This document shows, piece after piece, positions 36,368 through 45,028 of a stretch of DNA of 64,000 bases. The notes beneath the pieces are model-generated. The model was not told the origin of the DNA. It worked only from the letters and a program-made list of their open reading frames with translations, and did no database searches. The position numbers and the translations under genes are program-made. The stretch is from Desulfosporosinus sp. (GTDB lineage Bacteria; Bacillota; Desulfitobacteriia; Desulfitobacteriales; Desulfitobacteriaceae): NCBI GenBank assembly GCA_031292055.1, contig JARLHV010000048.1, forward strand, positions 32,358 through 96,357, in the 5' to 3' direction. Position 1 is the stretch's first letter. Each line of letters opens with the position of its first letter.

Positions 36368-36396
36368 TTGATTCCCTAATTGGGAGTGGCTATAAT
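36368..36396 (+). promoter_or_regulatory. Sigma-A promoter of the HTH-divIC unit
   Basis: TTGATT (36368-36373) and TATAAT (36391-36396) with a 17-bp spacer. It gives a leader of about 85 bases that contains the convergent DnaA boxes. An imperfect hairpin (36357-36388, TCCCA/TGGGA outer and AGGGA/TCCCT inner) overlaps it and may end the yabPQ transcript. Confidence 0.7.
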
Positions 36397-36435
36397 GGAG
36401 TTATATCGATATGTCCATTGTTTGTAAGTGATCTG

Positions 36436-36464
36436 TACACAAATTATCCACACTTTGTGTATAA
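36436..36464. promoter_or_regulatory. Convergent DnaA boxes within an inverted repeat
   Basis: TTATCCACA (36444-36452) and, inverted, TTATACACA (36464-36456) both match TTATnCACA and are 3 bp apart. They overlap an 8-bp inverted repeat TACACAAA (36436-36443)/TTTGTGTA (36454-36461). The site lies about 40 bases after the expected transcription start of the HTH-divIC unit. Confidence 0.6.
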
Positions 36465-36487
36465 CTATTTAGCAAGGGTGTGCCACA

Positions 36488-36730
36488 GTGCAACTTGAAA
36501 TTAGGGGTTTGGAAAAACTGAGCTTTAGGGAACGCCAGGCGGTGATCCTTAAAGAAAGTGGAAAATCTCTGGAAAACATTGCTCAACAACTCCATCTCAG
36601 TCAAAGTTCTGTGGCAACTCTATTAACTCGGGCCAGAAGCAAAGGGTATGAGATCGTTTGTATTATTCCGGGCGGAGAGCTTGGTTTAGGAGGAGAGGAA
36701 TTGGATGAAGAAGGCTCGACAGAAAGTTAA
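36488..36730 (+). CDS. Small helix-turn-helix protein (sigma region 4-like)
   Basis: An 80-residue protein whose centre, LSFRERQAVILKESGKSLEN then IAQQLHLSQSSVATLLTRAR, is a clear HTH of the sigma-70 region 4/LuxR type. It has no region 2 and no receiver, so it is not a full sigma factor. The C terminus is acidic and glycine-rich. GTG start with AAGGGTG seven bases upstream. It overlaps divIC by 26 bases, so the two are coupled. Function unknown; a regulator of its own unit is one possibility. Confidence 0.75.
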   Translation: MQLEIRGLEKLSFRERQAVILKESGKSLENIAQQLHLSQSSVATLLTRARSKGYEIVCIIPGGELGLGGEELDEEGSTES

Positions 36731-37016
36731 GATTAAAAATCGGCAAAGGGGTCGACTTCGCCCAGGTTCTGTCCTTGTGTTAGTTTTGACGCTTGCCGTA
36801 GTCGGAAGCTCAGCCTGGCAAATCTGGCAGCTCCGTACTCAGGTTGAAGGACAATTAACTCATTTAAATCAAGAAAAAGTAACCTTACTTCAACAGGAAA
36901 AAGTTCTTAACGATGAAATTACTCAGCTAAATACTCCGAGTTACATAGAAAAATTGGCCAGAGAGCAGTTAGGACTCGTAAAACATGGCGAAATTCTCAT
37001 TTCTCCCAAGAATTAG
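36705..37016 (+). CDS. divIC: Septum formation initiator, DivIC/FtsB family
   Basis: A 103-residue bitopic protein: a basic cytoplasmic N terminus, a membrane helix (about 22-42) and an extracytoplasmic coiled coil (about 45-80), ending EKLAREQLGLVKHGE, the typical DivIC/FtsB C-terminal motif. It works with DivIB/FtsQ and FtsL in the divisome. The start lies within the upstream HTH gene (AGGAGAGG site). Confidence 0.88.
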   Translation: MKKARQKVKIKNRQRGRLRPGSVLVLVLTLAVVGSSAWQIWQLRTQVEGQLTHLNQEKVTLLQQEKVLNDEITQLNTPSYIEKLAREQLGLVKHGEILISPKN

Positions 37017-37040
37017 TACCCTACTTTGCTCTTCTTAACC

Positions 37041-37070
37041 TTGACAGGCATGAAATGTGCTGCATATAAT
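37041..37070 (+). promoter_or_regulatory. Sigma-A promoter of the S1-domain gene
   Basis: TTGACA (37041-37046) and TATAAT (37065-37070), both perfect, with an 18-bp spacer. Confidence 0.85.
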
Positions 37071-37115
37071 ATAGAGTAGGATCGATAGATCATCACAAGG
37101 AGGAGTTTACTTCGT

Positions 37116-37505
37116 ATGGCCATTGACGTTGGCAGTATTGTTGAAGGAGTCGTGACAGGGATCACGAACTTCGGAGCATTTATTGAATTGCCGGATAGAG
37201 TAACCGGACTCGTACATATCTCGGAAGTCGCTGATGCCTATGTCAAGGATGTTCGGGATTATTTAAAGGAACAGGATCATGTTAAAGTGAAAGTCATTCA
37301 CGTTGATGAAAAAGGTAAAATTGGACTTTCCATCAAACAAGCAAATCCCACTATTCGTAATGTAAGTCGTGAACGCCGTCTTCCGCCAACCGTGTCCTTT
37401 GAGGATAAATTGGCTAAGTTTATAAAAGACAGTGATGAGCGCCAGACAGAATTTCGTCGAGCCACAGATTCTAAACGTGGCGGCAGAGGTTCAAGTAGAT
37501 ACTAG
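37116..37505 (+). CDS. yabR: S1 RNA-binding domain protein (YabR/GSP13-like)
   Basis: A 129-residue protein with one S1 domain at 5-75 (GSIVEGVVTGITNFGAFIEL, GLVHISEVAD, KIGLSIKQA) and a basic Arg/Gly-rich tail. Relatives (YabR, general stress protein 13) bind ribosomes or RNA. AAGGAGG lies about 12 bases before the ATG. In Bacillus it is likewise between divIC and spoIIE. Confidence 0.9.
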   Translation: MAIDVGSIVEGVVTGITNFGAFIELPDRVTGLVHISEVADAYVKDVRDYLKEQDHVKVKVIHVDEKGKIGLSIKQANPTIRNVSRERRLPPTVSFEDKLAKFIKDSDERQTEFRRATDSKRGGRGSSRY

Positions 37506-37510
37506 TAGGT

Positions 37511-37534
37511 AACCGCCGAAAGGCGGTTTTTCTT
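37511..37534 (+). terminator. Terminator of the S1-domain gene
   Basis: ACCGCC/GGCGGT stem closed by a GAAA tetraloop, with A-T extension and a T run. Confidence 0.9.
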
Positions 37535-37616
37535 ATACCATTTTTGTGAAAATGTCGGTATATTTAAGAGAGCTATAGGGTTAAGGCGGGATTATAAAGA
37601 GATTTCGTATGAACAA

Positions 37617-37681
37617 GGTCGAAAGTTGTTGTGCTTTAATGACTTGACTAGACAAGCTTTGCTATTCTTGTGGGCTATAAT
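37617..37681 (+). promoter_or_regulatory. Candidate Spo0A-type promoter of spoIIE
   Basis: TATAAT (37676-37681) is preceded at the unusual distance of 21 bp by TAGACA (37649-37654). A GGTCGAA (37617-37623), one base off the TGTCGAA 0A box, lies upstream. Bacillus spoIIE has a sigma-A promoter with a long spacer that needs Spo0A. A TTGACT at 37644 is 26 bp away, too far. Confidence 0.55.
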
Positions 37682-37710
37682 GTTACCATAAATAGGTAAG
37701 AGGTGACATT

Positions 37711-39795
37711 ATGGCAGAATGGGCAACGTTAAAATTAGATCAAAGCCTGCGGAGTCGAATTTCAATCGAAAGCACGTTTCTTCCAGTAGTATTGGGAAGT
37801 TTGTTGGCACGAGGCAGTATTTTGGGCCTTCATCCCTTCGGAGTTGCATTTGGGGCAGCTTTGCTGCTAAGAGGGGAGGCCGGGGTTTCTTTTGGCTTAC
37901 TCGGTATTCTAATCGGTGTGATTTCACTGGGTGACGTATCCTTTGCTTTACAAGTTATGGTGATGTTAGCAGCTTTGACGGTGATTTTGCCTTTTATGCG
38001 CCAAAAAAAGCTCGAGGGGATTTATTTAGTTACTCTGACAGGTTTGATGGTAGCCCTCATTTCTTCTCTTGCTCTAAGCTTGGCGAAGCCCGACCTGTAT
38101 GGATTTTTCACGGTAGGCTTACATAGTGTATTGTCTGGAGGTTTTGCCCTTATTTTTTGGTTTGCAATGGGCCATCAAGAGGCCATCTGGAGAGGTGAAT
38201 TTCAGCGTGAACAAGGAATTGCCTGGCTATTGATCCTCATCGGTGTGCTTAGTGGTCTCCAGGGCGTTCAGGTTATGGGAGTTAACTTCTCTGTTGTCTT
38301 GTTGAGCTTTTTCACGTTATTTGTCTCAGAACGTTATGGTGCGGGAACGGCGGCAGGTGTGGGAGCACTCTTGGGTTTTATGCCCCAATTAACTATGAAT
38401 ACCCAGAATCTGATGGATGCCGGAATTTACGGGTTAGCTGGTTTTTGTACAGGTGCGTTTCGCCGGTTTGGTAAAATAGGAATTGGAACGGCTTTCATTG
38501 CGGTTATGCTGATGTTGACAGTTTTTTTACGGCAAGAGGCAATCTATACACAACTCATTTCCTCAACAGTTGGTCTTTTCCTCTTCCTTCTCTGGCCGGG
38601 AGCAACTGCCCCAAGGAATTTATTAAAACCAAAGTCGATTCCAGAGGTTGAAACAACCGTTTCCAAAGTAAAAGCTTTAGCAGAAATTTTTGATCAAATC
38701 GCCCTGAGTTATCAAGCGGCTGAGGCCGAATCGTTCGAGATGCGCCCTGAAATTCCTGAACTTATGAATGTTTTGGTAGAGCGAGTGTGTCATTCTTGCC
38801 CGACCATGGATGCCTGTTGGAATCGAGAGTTTTATAAGACGTACCATATTTTCTTTGAACTTTTTGGATTGGTAGAAAGTCAAGCTGATACCAAGTTACA
38901 GACTCTACCAGTCGAATGGAAGCGGCATTGCGGTCGACTTAAGGAAATGTTGTTGGGTGTGCAATTTATCATTGAGCAAGAGAAGAGCCAGGAAACATGG
39001 CGGCGTCGTCTCGTCCTTAATCAGGAGGCCTTGTCTCGCCAGTTTCTCAATGTCTCGCAGGTTATCGGAAATCTTGCCAAAGAGCTTCACACCCAACATA
39101 ATTGGGAAGTAATAAAACCATCAAGTTTAGCTCGCCGTCGTCGTCATTTTCTGGATGTAGGGGTGACCACATTTACGAAAACTGGTAACGCCATGAGTGG
39201 GGATAATTATGCTTCTATCGCCTTCTCGAGGACGCAGCATGCCTTTGTTTTAAGTGATGGAATGGGTGTGGGAGAGAATGCCGCTAAGATGAGTGCAACT
39301 GCATTGTCCCTTCTGGAGCAACTCCTGACGACCGGATTTGATCCGGAAGGCGCAGTTCAGGCCTTGAACTCCATCTTGGTACTGCGTTCCCCTGAAGAAA
39401 GTTTTGTAACAATTGATATGGCAATTCTTGATTTAGAATCGGCCAATCTAAAGCTCATCAAAGTGGGAGCTTCTTCCTCCTATCTGATCACGCCTGACGG
39501 AGTGAAAGCGTTTGCCTCATCGAGCCTTCCGGCGGGCATTTTGAACCAAATTGATACTCCGGTCATCGAGGCAGAGATGCAGAGTGGGGAAACGTTGATT
39601 CTATTAACGGATGGAGTGCAGGATGTTTTAAAAGAAGGTACGGATTGGATTCGGGATTTTTTAGAGAGAACAACTTTCAATAAATCTCAAGAAATCGCTG
39701 ATCAGATTGGACAGGAAGCCCGCCGCTTAAGTGGGGGAGACTTGGATGATGATGGAATTATATTAGTAATTCGAAAAAACTATTGGAACGAGTGA
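37711..39795 (+). CDS. spoIIE: Stage II sporulation protein E (SpoIIE phosphatase), short form
   Basis: A PP2C-type phosphatase that dephosphorylates SpoIIAA to activate sigma-F, anchored at the polar septum. 694 residues: about ten membrane segments (20-300), a cysteine motif CHSCPTMDAC (about 352-361), a helical linker and the PP2C domain (SGDNYA, LSDGMGVGENAAKMS, LLTDGVQDV, LDDDGIILVI). Bacillus SpoIIE is over 800 residues. The ends are complete, so roughly 100 residues are missing from the middle, just before SGDNYA. AGAGGTGAC precedes the ATG. Confidence 0.95.
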   Translation: MAEWATLKLDQSLRSRISIESTFLPVVLGSLLARGSILGLHPFGVAFGAALLLRGEAGVSFGLLGILIGVISLGDVSFALQVMVMLAALTVILPFMRQKKLEGIYLVTLTGLMVALISSLALSLAKPDLYGFFTVGLHSVLSGGFALIFWFAMGHQEAIWRGEFQREQGIAWLLILIGVLSGLQGVQVMGVNFSVVLLSFFTLFVSERYGAGTAAGVGALLGFMPQLTMNTQNLMDAGIYGLAGFCTGAFRRFGKIGIGTAFIAVMLMLTVFLRQEAIYTQLISSTVGLFLFLLWPGATAPRNLLKPKSIPEVETTVSKVKALAEIFDQIALSYQAAEAESFEMRPEIPELMNVLVERVCHSCPTMDACWNREFYKTYHIFFELFGLVESQADTKLQTLPVEWKRHCGRLKEMLLGVQFIIEQEKSQETWRRRLVLNQEALSRQFLNVSQVIGNLAKELHTQHNWEVIKPSSLARRRRHFLDVGVTTFTKTGNAMSGDNYASIAFSRTQHAFVLSDGMGVGENAAKMSATALSLLEQLLTTGFDPEGAVQALNSILVLRSPEESFVTIDMAILDLESANLKLIKVGASSSYLITPDGVKAFASSSLPAGILNQIDTPVIEAEMQSGETLILLTDGVQDVLKEGTDWIRDFLERTTFNKSQEIADQIGQEARRLSGGDLDDDGIILVIRKNYWNE

Positions 39796-39802
39796 TAATT
39801 TT

Positions 39803-40567
39803 ATGGCAGAGTTTGCTGATCTTGTCCTCTTGGCTGGACAATTGATTTTGGAGAATGGTGGAGAAACTTTTCGTGTCGAAGAGACCATGGTGCGTATGGC
39901 AGTCGCAGCTGGAGCACAAACGGCAGATGTCTTTGCTGTTCCTCAAGGGATCTTTTGTACGATCAACGACGGAGTGCAGACCCAGACACGTATTGCCAGA
40001 ATTCATCACCGCGGATTTAATCTGACTAAAGTTCTGGAGGTAAATCGGATTTCCCGGCAACTCTCAGCAGAAATACTAACGGTTGAAGCGGCATATGCTG
40101 AGCTGCAAACAGTGGAACGTCTGCCCAGAAGATATCCAACCGGGATTCGTCTTTTAGCGGGAGCAATCGGTAGTGCCGCGTTCAGTTATTTATTAGGGGC
40201 TCATCTGGGTTCTGTGTTGGCAGCTGGGATTACGGGTTTACTGGTCATGATTGTGATGGAATTTCTCCAAAAAAGAGAAATTTTGAACTTTGTTGCGCTA
40301 GCGATGGCCGGTGCGACGACAGCCCTTGCAAATCTGGTTATAAGACAATTTTGGCCGACTACTCAATTTGATTTGGCGGTCATTGGCTCAATTATGGTGC
40401 TGGCGCCCGGTCTCGCAATTACGACCTCCGTCAGGGATGCCTTATTTGAAGATCTTATTTCGGCATCAATTCGCGGGGTAGAGGCATTTGGAGTGGCGCT
40501 TGCCATCGCCTCTGGAGTCGGGTCTATTTTGACACTTTATTTGTGGATTGGCGGAACGTTACCCTAG
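39803..40567 (+). CDS. Threonine/serine exporter ThrE, N-terminal half (YjjP-like)
   Basis: A 254-residue membrane protein of the DUF1212/ThrE family. The soluble N-terminal part has ILENGGETFRVEETM and VFAVPQGIFCTI; membrane segments lie at about 113-255. In this family a long subunit (YjjP-like) and a short one (YjjB-like) together form the transporter for Thr/Ser or, in some bacteria, succinate. Its partner is at 43073, on the far side of fhs. Starts 7 bases after spoIIE with no strong ribosome site. Confidence 0.85.
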   Translation: MAEFADLVLLAGQLILENGGETFRVEETMVRMAVAAGAQTADVFAVPQGIFCTINDGVQTQTRIARIHHRGFNLTKVLEVNRISRQLSAEILTVEAAYAELQTVERLPRRYPTGIRLLAGAIGSAAFSYLLGAHLGSVLAAGITGLLVMIVMEFLQKREILNFVALAMAGATTALANLVIRQFWPTTQFDLAVIGSIMVLAPGLAITTSVRDALFEDLISASIRGVEAFGVALAIASGVGSILTLYLWIGGTLP

Positions 40568-41051
40568 TGTCTCAATTACAGCCCTAAATTAAGCGAGGTT
40601 TTTATGAGGCCTATTCAGAATCGGATTTAATAGCGTGTGAGTGCGATTATGTCCTTAGCCATTATTTTATCGACATAATTAATTCCTTATTAAGGCATAC
40701 TATTATCATAAATTCAATCATTAACTCTGCTACAAGAGGAAAACTCGTCATGATCAACAATAGTTATCCTCATTGTCGATTATAGGTCTGTTTTATACTA
40801 TTTACTCGGAATATCAACTTTAAACAAGCAAAAATATGTTAGGAAAAGCTGTTTTTTAGAGCTATAATTTAGATGTGCTCTTCGGAAATAGGTTTCGGCC
40901 ATAATTTCACACCAGAGAAATTATTTTATATAAAGAAGGAAAACAGAATTTTATGGCGAATCAAACTATTGTGTCTTTATAAGATCCTAGCAAAGGTTTC
41001 TATTCCTGGGTTTCCAGGAAAGAGTAAGCTAAATTGAGGGAGAGTGTTAAG
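40568..41051 (+). other. Long leader or intergenic region before fhs
   Basis: 484 bp with no gene, AT-rich, so probably the promoter and leader of fhs. A TATAAT (40863-40868) has only a weak -35. A perfect 7-bp hairpin (TTCCTGG, 41003-41009, with CCAGGAA, 41014-41020) lies 30 bases before the start. No tetrahydrofolate riboswitch core was recognised. Confidence 0.5.
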
Positions 41052-42812
41052 ATGGCTTGGGATGCTACAAAACTAAAAGACTGGGAGATCGCCGAAGAAG
41101 CCGAAAAGAACATGCCAACGGTTGAGGAATTGGTGAAAAAACTGTCACTCAACAAAGATGAATTGATTCCTTACGGAAGAACTCCAAAAGTGGACTTTCT
41201 GAAAATGATGGAACGTCTCAAAGATAAGCCCGATGGCTTTTATATTGAAGTCACAGCCATCACACCAACGCCATTAGGCGAAGGAAAAACAACGACAACC
41301 TTAGGTCTGATCGAAGGCTTAGCTAAGAGAGGCATGAATGTTGGCGGCGCAATTAGACAACCGTCTGGCGGCCCAACTATGAATATCAAGGGTACGGCCG
41401 CTGGTGGTGGTAATGCTCTGTTAATACCGATGACTGAGTTTTCTTTAGGACTGACCGGAGATATCAATGACATTATGAATGCCCACAACCTCGCTATGGT
41501 TGCACTTAATGCCAGGATGCAGCATGAAGCTAACTATACAGATGAAGAGTTGGCTAAACGAAACTTGAAGCGTTTGGACATAGACCCTAAAAATGTAGAA
41601 ATGGGCTGGATCATAGATTTTGCGGTTCAAGGTTTGAGAAATATTATCATGGGGATTGGCGGCAAAAAAGATGGTTTCCAAATGCAATCTAAATTTGGAA
41701 TTGCCGTTGGTTCGGAGTTAATGGCTATTTTGGCGATTGCCAAAGATCTCCCCGACTTGAGAGATAGGATTGGCAAAATTATTGTTGCTTATAGTAAGAC
41801 GGGCCAACCAGTTACCACTAAAGACTTAGAAGTTGATGGTGCAATGACCGCTTGGATGCGTAATACAATTAACCCAACGATCTGTTTTACCGCTGAAGGT
41901 CAACCCGTCATGGTTCATGCTGGTCCATTTGCGAATATTGCCATTGGCCAGTCTTCCATTATCGCTGATCGTCTTGGACTCAAGATGTTTGATTATCATG
42001 TTACGGAAAGTGGCTTTGCAGCAGATATCGGTTTTGAGAAGTTTTGGAACGTTAAAGCCCGTTTGGGCGGCTTAATACCAAATGTGTCTGTTCTTGTGGC
42101 AACGATCCGAGCTTTAAAAATGCATGGCGGCGGACCAGCTGTGGTACCAGGTCGGCCACTACCAGAAGAGTATACTCAAGAAAATCTTGAACTTGTGGAA
42201 AAAGGGTGTGCTAACCTCCTTCATCACCTTAAGACCGTTAAGAAATCTGGGATTATTCCGGTTGTCTGCGTGAACGGCTTCTTTACAGATACTCAAGCAG
42301 AAATTGACTTGGTAAAGAAAATTGTCAAAGCAGCAGGAGCTCGTTGTGCTTACTCCAATCACTGGGGTGAAGGCGGAGACGGCGCTTTGGAATTAGCGGA
42401 TACCGTTATGGATGCTTGTAAAGAAAAGGTTGATTTCAAATGCCTCTATCCGCTGGAAATGCCTCTTCGTCAACGGGTTGAGCTTATCGCTAAAGAAGTT
42501 TACGGTGCAGACGGTGTCGATTGGTCTCCTGAAGCCAAAGCTAAGGCTGAGAGATTTGAAGCTGATTCGCATTATGCAGATTTCTCCACGATGATGGTGA
42601 AAACTCATTTGAGTTTATCCCATGATCCCACTTTAAAAGGGGTTCCAACAGGCTGGAGATTACCAATTCGCGACATCTTAGTTTATGGTGGAGCTAAGTT
42701 CCTTTGTCCAATGGCTGGAACCATCACTTTGATGCCTGGTACAAGTTCTGACCCTGGCTTTAGAAGAATTGACGTTGATACTAAGACCGGAAAAGTCAGC
42801 GGCTTGTTCTAG
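41052..42812 (+). CDS. fhs: Formate-tetrahydrofolate ligase
   Basis: Makes 10-formyl-THF from formate, THF and ATP; in acetogens and sulfate reducers it belongs to the methyl branch of the Wood-Ljungdahl pathway. 586 residues with the P-loop [33 protein letters not shown] and FCPMAGTI-like [13 protein letters not shown] near the end. The start at 41052 has GAGGGAGAG upstream. It has a long leader and its own terminator and splits a pair of exporter genes. Confidence 0.97.
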   Translation: MAWDATKLKDWEIAEEAEKNMPTVEELVKKLSLNKDELIPYGRTPKVDFLKMMERLKDKPDGFYIEVTAITPTPLGEGKTTTTLGLIEGLAKRGMNVGGAIRQPSGGPTMNIKGTAAGGGNALLIPMTEFSLGLTGDINDIMNAHNLAMVALNARMQHEANYTDEELAKRNLKRLDIDPKNVEMGWIIDFAVQGLRNIIMGIGGKKDGFQMQSKFGIAVGSELMAILAIAKDLPDLRDRIGKIIVAYSKTGQPVTTKDLEVDGAMTAWMRNTINPTICFTAEGQPVMVHAGPFANIAIGQSSIIADRLGLKMFDYHVTESGFAADIGFEKFWNVKARLGGLIPNVSVLVATIRALKMHGGGPAVVPGRPLPEEYTQENLELVEKGCANLLHHLKTVKKSGIIPVVCVNGFFTDTQAEIDLVKKIVKAAGARCAYSNHWGEGGDGALELADTVMDACKEKVDFKCLYPLEMPLRQRVELIAKEVYGADGVDWSPEAKAKAERFEADSHYADFSTMMVKTHLSLSHDPTLKGVPTGWRLPIRDILVYGGAKFLCPMAGTITLMPGTSSDPGFRRIDVDTKTGKVSGLF

Positions 42813-42841
42813 AACAAGGTTATTATTGACGGAAGATTTGT

Positions 42842-42868
42842 AAGGTCCTGAGAAATCAGGGCCTTTTC
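42842..42868 (+). terminator. Terminator of fhs
   Basis: A 10-bp stem with one G-T pair (42842-42851 with 42856-42865), GAAA loop, T run. Confidence 0.85.
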
Positions 42869-43072
42869 TATTTTCAAACTGCAAAATGGGGGTTGCTCTC
42901 TGAATTTTTAGAAGAAATTCACAAATTACCTCGACAAAGTATAAAATTTTATTTTTCGTGGGAGTTTTAGCCATTTTGTTTAAGTATGCCGTTGTGTTTA
43001 AACGGAGAGAATGTTAAGGTTGTAAAGGTTAATAAGTTGCGAGCTATTTTGAAAGCAAGGGAGGTAGAATGA

Positions 43073-43543
43073 ATGCTAATAGAACTCATAGTTGCTTTCA
43101 TCGCTGCGCTCGCTTTTGCCGTGGTTTTTAATGTTCCTGTCCGTTACTTATTGCCAGGCGCTTTGGCTGGAACCATTGGCTGGTTGATTTTCAGATCACT
43201 TGGAGGTGCGAACACGGCGATCTTTTTAGCTTCGGTGGGAATCGGCCTTTTAGCAGAAGGAGGAGCTCGTATATTTCGCGTTCCTGTTGTGATTATTGCA
43301 GTGCCGGGGATTATTCCTCTGGTACCAGGAGCGGGAGCGTATTCTACGATGTTAGCTCTGGTTAAAGGGGATTTCATCGGGGCTTTGACCAAAGGTACCG
43401 AGACATTGTTCGCCGCGGGTGCCATTGCGGTTGGGATTGCGTTAGCGACAGTTCCTTTGCGTTTGGTCTGGAAAGGGGGTAAAAGACATGTACGAAAAAC
43501 TGCGCACGCACGTATTACCCCAACTGATTCCCTCAAATTCTAA
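43073..43543 (+). CDS. Threonine/serine exporter, C-terminal half (YjjB-like)
   Basis: A 156-residue membrane protein of the ThrE_2/DUF3815 family with four to five membrane segments; PVVIIAVPGIIPLVPGAGAY is the characteristic stretch. It should pair with the YjjP-like protein at 39803. AAGGGAGGTAG is upstream. It overlaps tilS by 56 bases, so the two are translated together. Confidence 0.85.
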   Translation: MLIELIVAFIAALAFAVVFNVPVRYLLPGALAGTIGWLIFRSLGGANTAIFLASVGIGLLAEGGARIFRVPVVIIAVPGIIPLVPGAGAYSTMLALVKGDFIGALTKGTETLFAAGAIAVGIALATVPLRLVWKGGKRHVRKTAHARITPTDSLKF

Positions 43544-44951
43544 AGTCTTGGTCGCAGTATCTGGAGGACCAGACTCAATGGCTTTAAGTCATATTCTTTG
43601 GCGTTATGTACAAGAAGAGCGGGCAAAAGGAATTTCTTTGGTTTTAACGCATGTTCATCATGGAGTTCGCAAGGAGTCCGATGATGAAGTACACTTGGTT
43701 CAGGATATGGCAGCGAAGTGGGAGACCCCTTGCCTTGTTCACCGTTTCGATGCCAAAGAGTATGCTAAAACTATGGGTCAATCGTTTGAAGAGGCGGCTA
43801 GAGAATGGCGTTACGCTCGTTGGAAAGAGGATATGCGTAAGGAGGGGTGCACCCTTCTTGCAACGGCTCATCACTTAGGTGATCAAGCTGAAACGATTTT
43901 GTATAGGTTATTTAGAGGGAGTGGGACGGCAGGATTAGCTGGAATATATCCAACGAGAGACTCGATCATTCGTCCCCTGTTGACGTTTGGGAAAGTGGAT
44001 ATTTTGAATTACTGTGCGCAAGAAGCTCTGCCCTATGCACTTGATAGTTCAAATGCAGAGCCAGTTTATATTCGTAACCGAATTCGCTTGGAGTTATTAC
44101 CGGAATTAGAAAAAGTCTACAATCCTCGAATTCAAGAGGTATTAGGGCATACAGGCGAACTTCTGCGCTGGGATGAAGAATATTTGGCGCAGCAGGTGGA
44201 GACAGCTTGGCAACGCTACCAGATTCGAGACACTGCTGGTATAATCGGTTTAAGTCGCGACATCTTTGCTGAGCCGGCAGCGATTCTTTCTCGCCTATTA
44301 CGTAGAGCAGCGATGTTGACCACCCATGAACCAAGAGGGTTAGGGTATAGCTATGTTACTAAAATCATGGGCACCGGCGGAAGGCCTGGTTGGAGGCAGG
44401 ATCTGCCAGGCCTGACGGTTAAAATTACAGATGAGGGGATTTGGTTTAACTGTTCTGCTCTTGCTAGAGGGCAACTCGGCGAAGTTGCACTGATTCACAA
44501 TCAACAGCAGGTTGGCCGAGCCTTTCCGGAAATTGCCTTGGACATGGGGCGTTGGTTCGTAATCCCGAGTTTGCAGTTGGCGATTGGTGTGTTGGAGGAT
44601 TGGAACTCCTCCTCAGAGAACGGGACGTTTCACGAAAACAAGCACAAGGTGGCGGTTTTCAATCGTGATCTCTTAAGCGAGTTGCAAGGCCAGTTGGTAT
44701 GTCGCACTCGAAGGGAAGGGGACAAAATGTGGTTTCAAGGGGTTGGGCATAAGTCGCTAAAAAAGGTTTTTCAAGAAGAAAATATTTCAACTAAGGAAAG
44801 AAATGCACTGCCGTTGCTTGCCTGCGGTGCAGAGGTGCTTTGGATTCCCGGTGTTCGTCAAAGTGGCCTGTGTCGATTAGATCAGAACGCTAAAAGGGTT
44901 TATTGCGTTCTCAAACCGCAGGGATCGGGTTCTAATTTGAATTCATTGTAA
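43488..44951 (+). CDS. tilS: tRNA(Ile)-lysidine synthase
   Basis: An N-type ATP pyrophosphatase that converts C34 of tRNA-Ile(CAU) to lysidine so it reads AUA. P-loop SGGPDS at 25-30; THVHHGVRKES, ATAHHLGDQAET and RNRIR follow; TilS substrate-binding and C-terminal domains complete 487 residues. In most Firmicutes hpt lies between tilS and ftsH; here it is absent. The ftsH promoter -35 overlaps its stop codon. Confidence 0.95.
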   Translation: MYEKLRTHVLPQLIPSNSKVLVAVSGGPDSMALSHILWRYVQEERAKGISLVLTHVHHGVRKESDDEVHLVQDMAAKWETPCLVHRFDAKEYAKTMGQSFEEAAREWRYARWKEDMRKEGCTLLATAHHLGDQAETILYRLFRGSGTAGLAGIYPTRDSIIRPLLTFGKVDILNYCAQEALPYALDSSNAEPVYIRNRIRLELLPELEKVYNPRIQEVLGHTGELLRWDEEYLAQQVETAWQRYQIRDTAGIIGLSRDIFAEPAAILSRLLRRAAMLTTHEPRGLGYSYVTKIMGTGGRPGWRQDLPGLTVKITDEGIWFNCSALARGQLGEVALIHNQQQVGRAFPEIALDMGRWFVIPSLQLAIGVLEDWNSSSENGTFHENKHKVAVFNRDLLSELQGQLVCRTRREGDKMWFQGVGHKSLKKVFQEENISTKERNALPLLACGAEVLWIPGVRQSGLCRLDQNAKRVYCVLKPQGSGSNLNSL

Positions 44952-44974
44952 AACCTAATACTGCATGGTATAAT
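44946..44974 (+). promoter_or_regulatory. Sigma-A promoter of ftsH (extended -10)
   Basis: TTGTAA (44946-44951, over the tilS stop) and TATAAT (44969-44974) with a 17-bp spacer and a TGG just before the -10. Confidence 0.8.
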
Positions 44975-45028
44975 ATGTGGAATTGCTTCTAAATGCGGCG
45001 ATTTACCCACTAGAGAGGAGGACCATAC

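Noticed and set aside
36488..36730. A new sigma factor
   Set aside because: Only a region-4-like HTH is present; region 2 is absent, so it cannot act as a sigma factor by itself.
37506..37710. tRNA genes between yabR and spoIIE, as in Bacillus
   Set aside because: No cloverleaf or T-arm sequence (GGTTCGAnTCC) is present in the gap.
40568..41051. Tetrahydrofolate riboswitch before fhs
   Set aside because: No conserved core sequence was found by eye; only simple hairpins.
43144..43536. - strand frame over the YjjB-like gene
   Set aside because: Shadow of a membrane-protein gene; biased composition only mirrors the hydrophobic codons.
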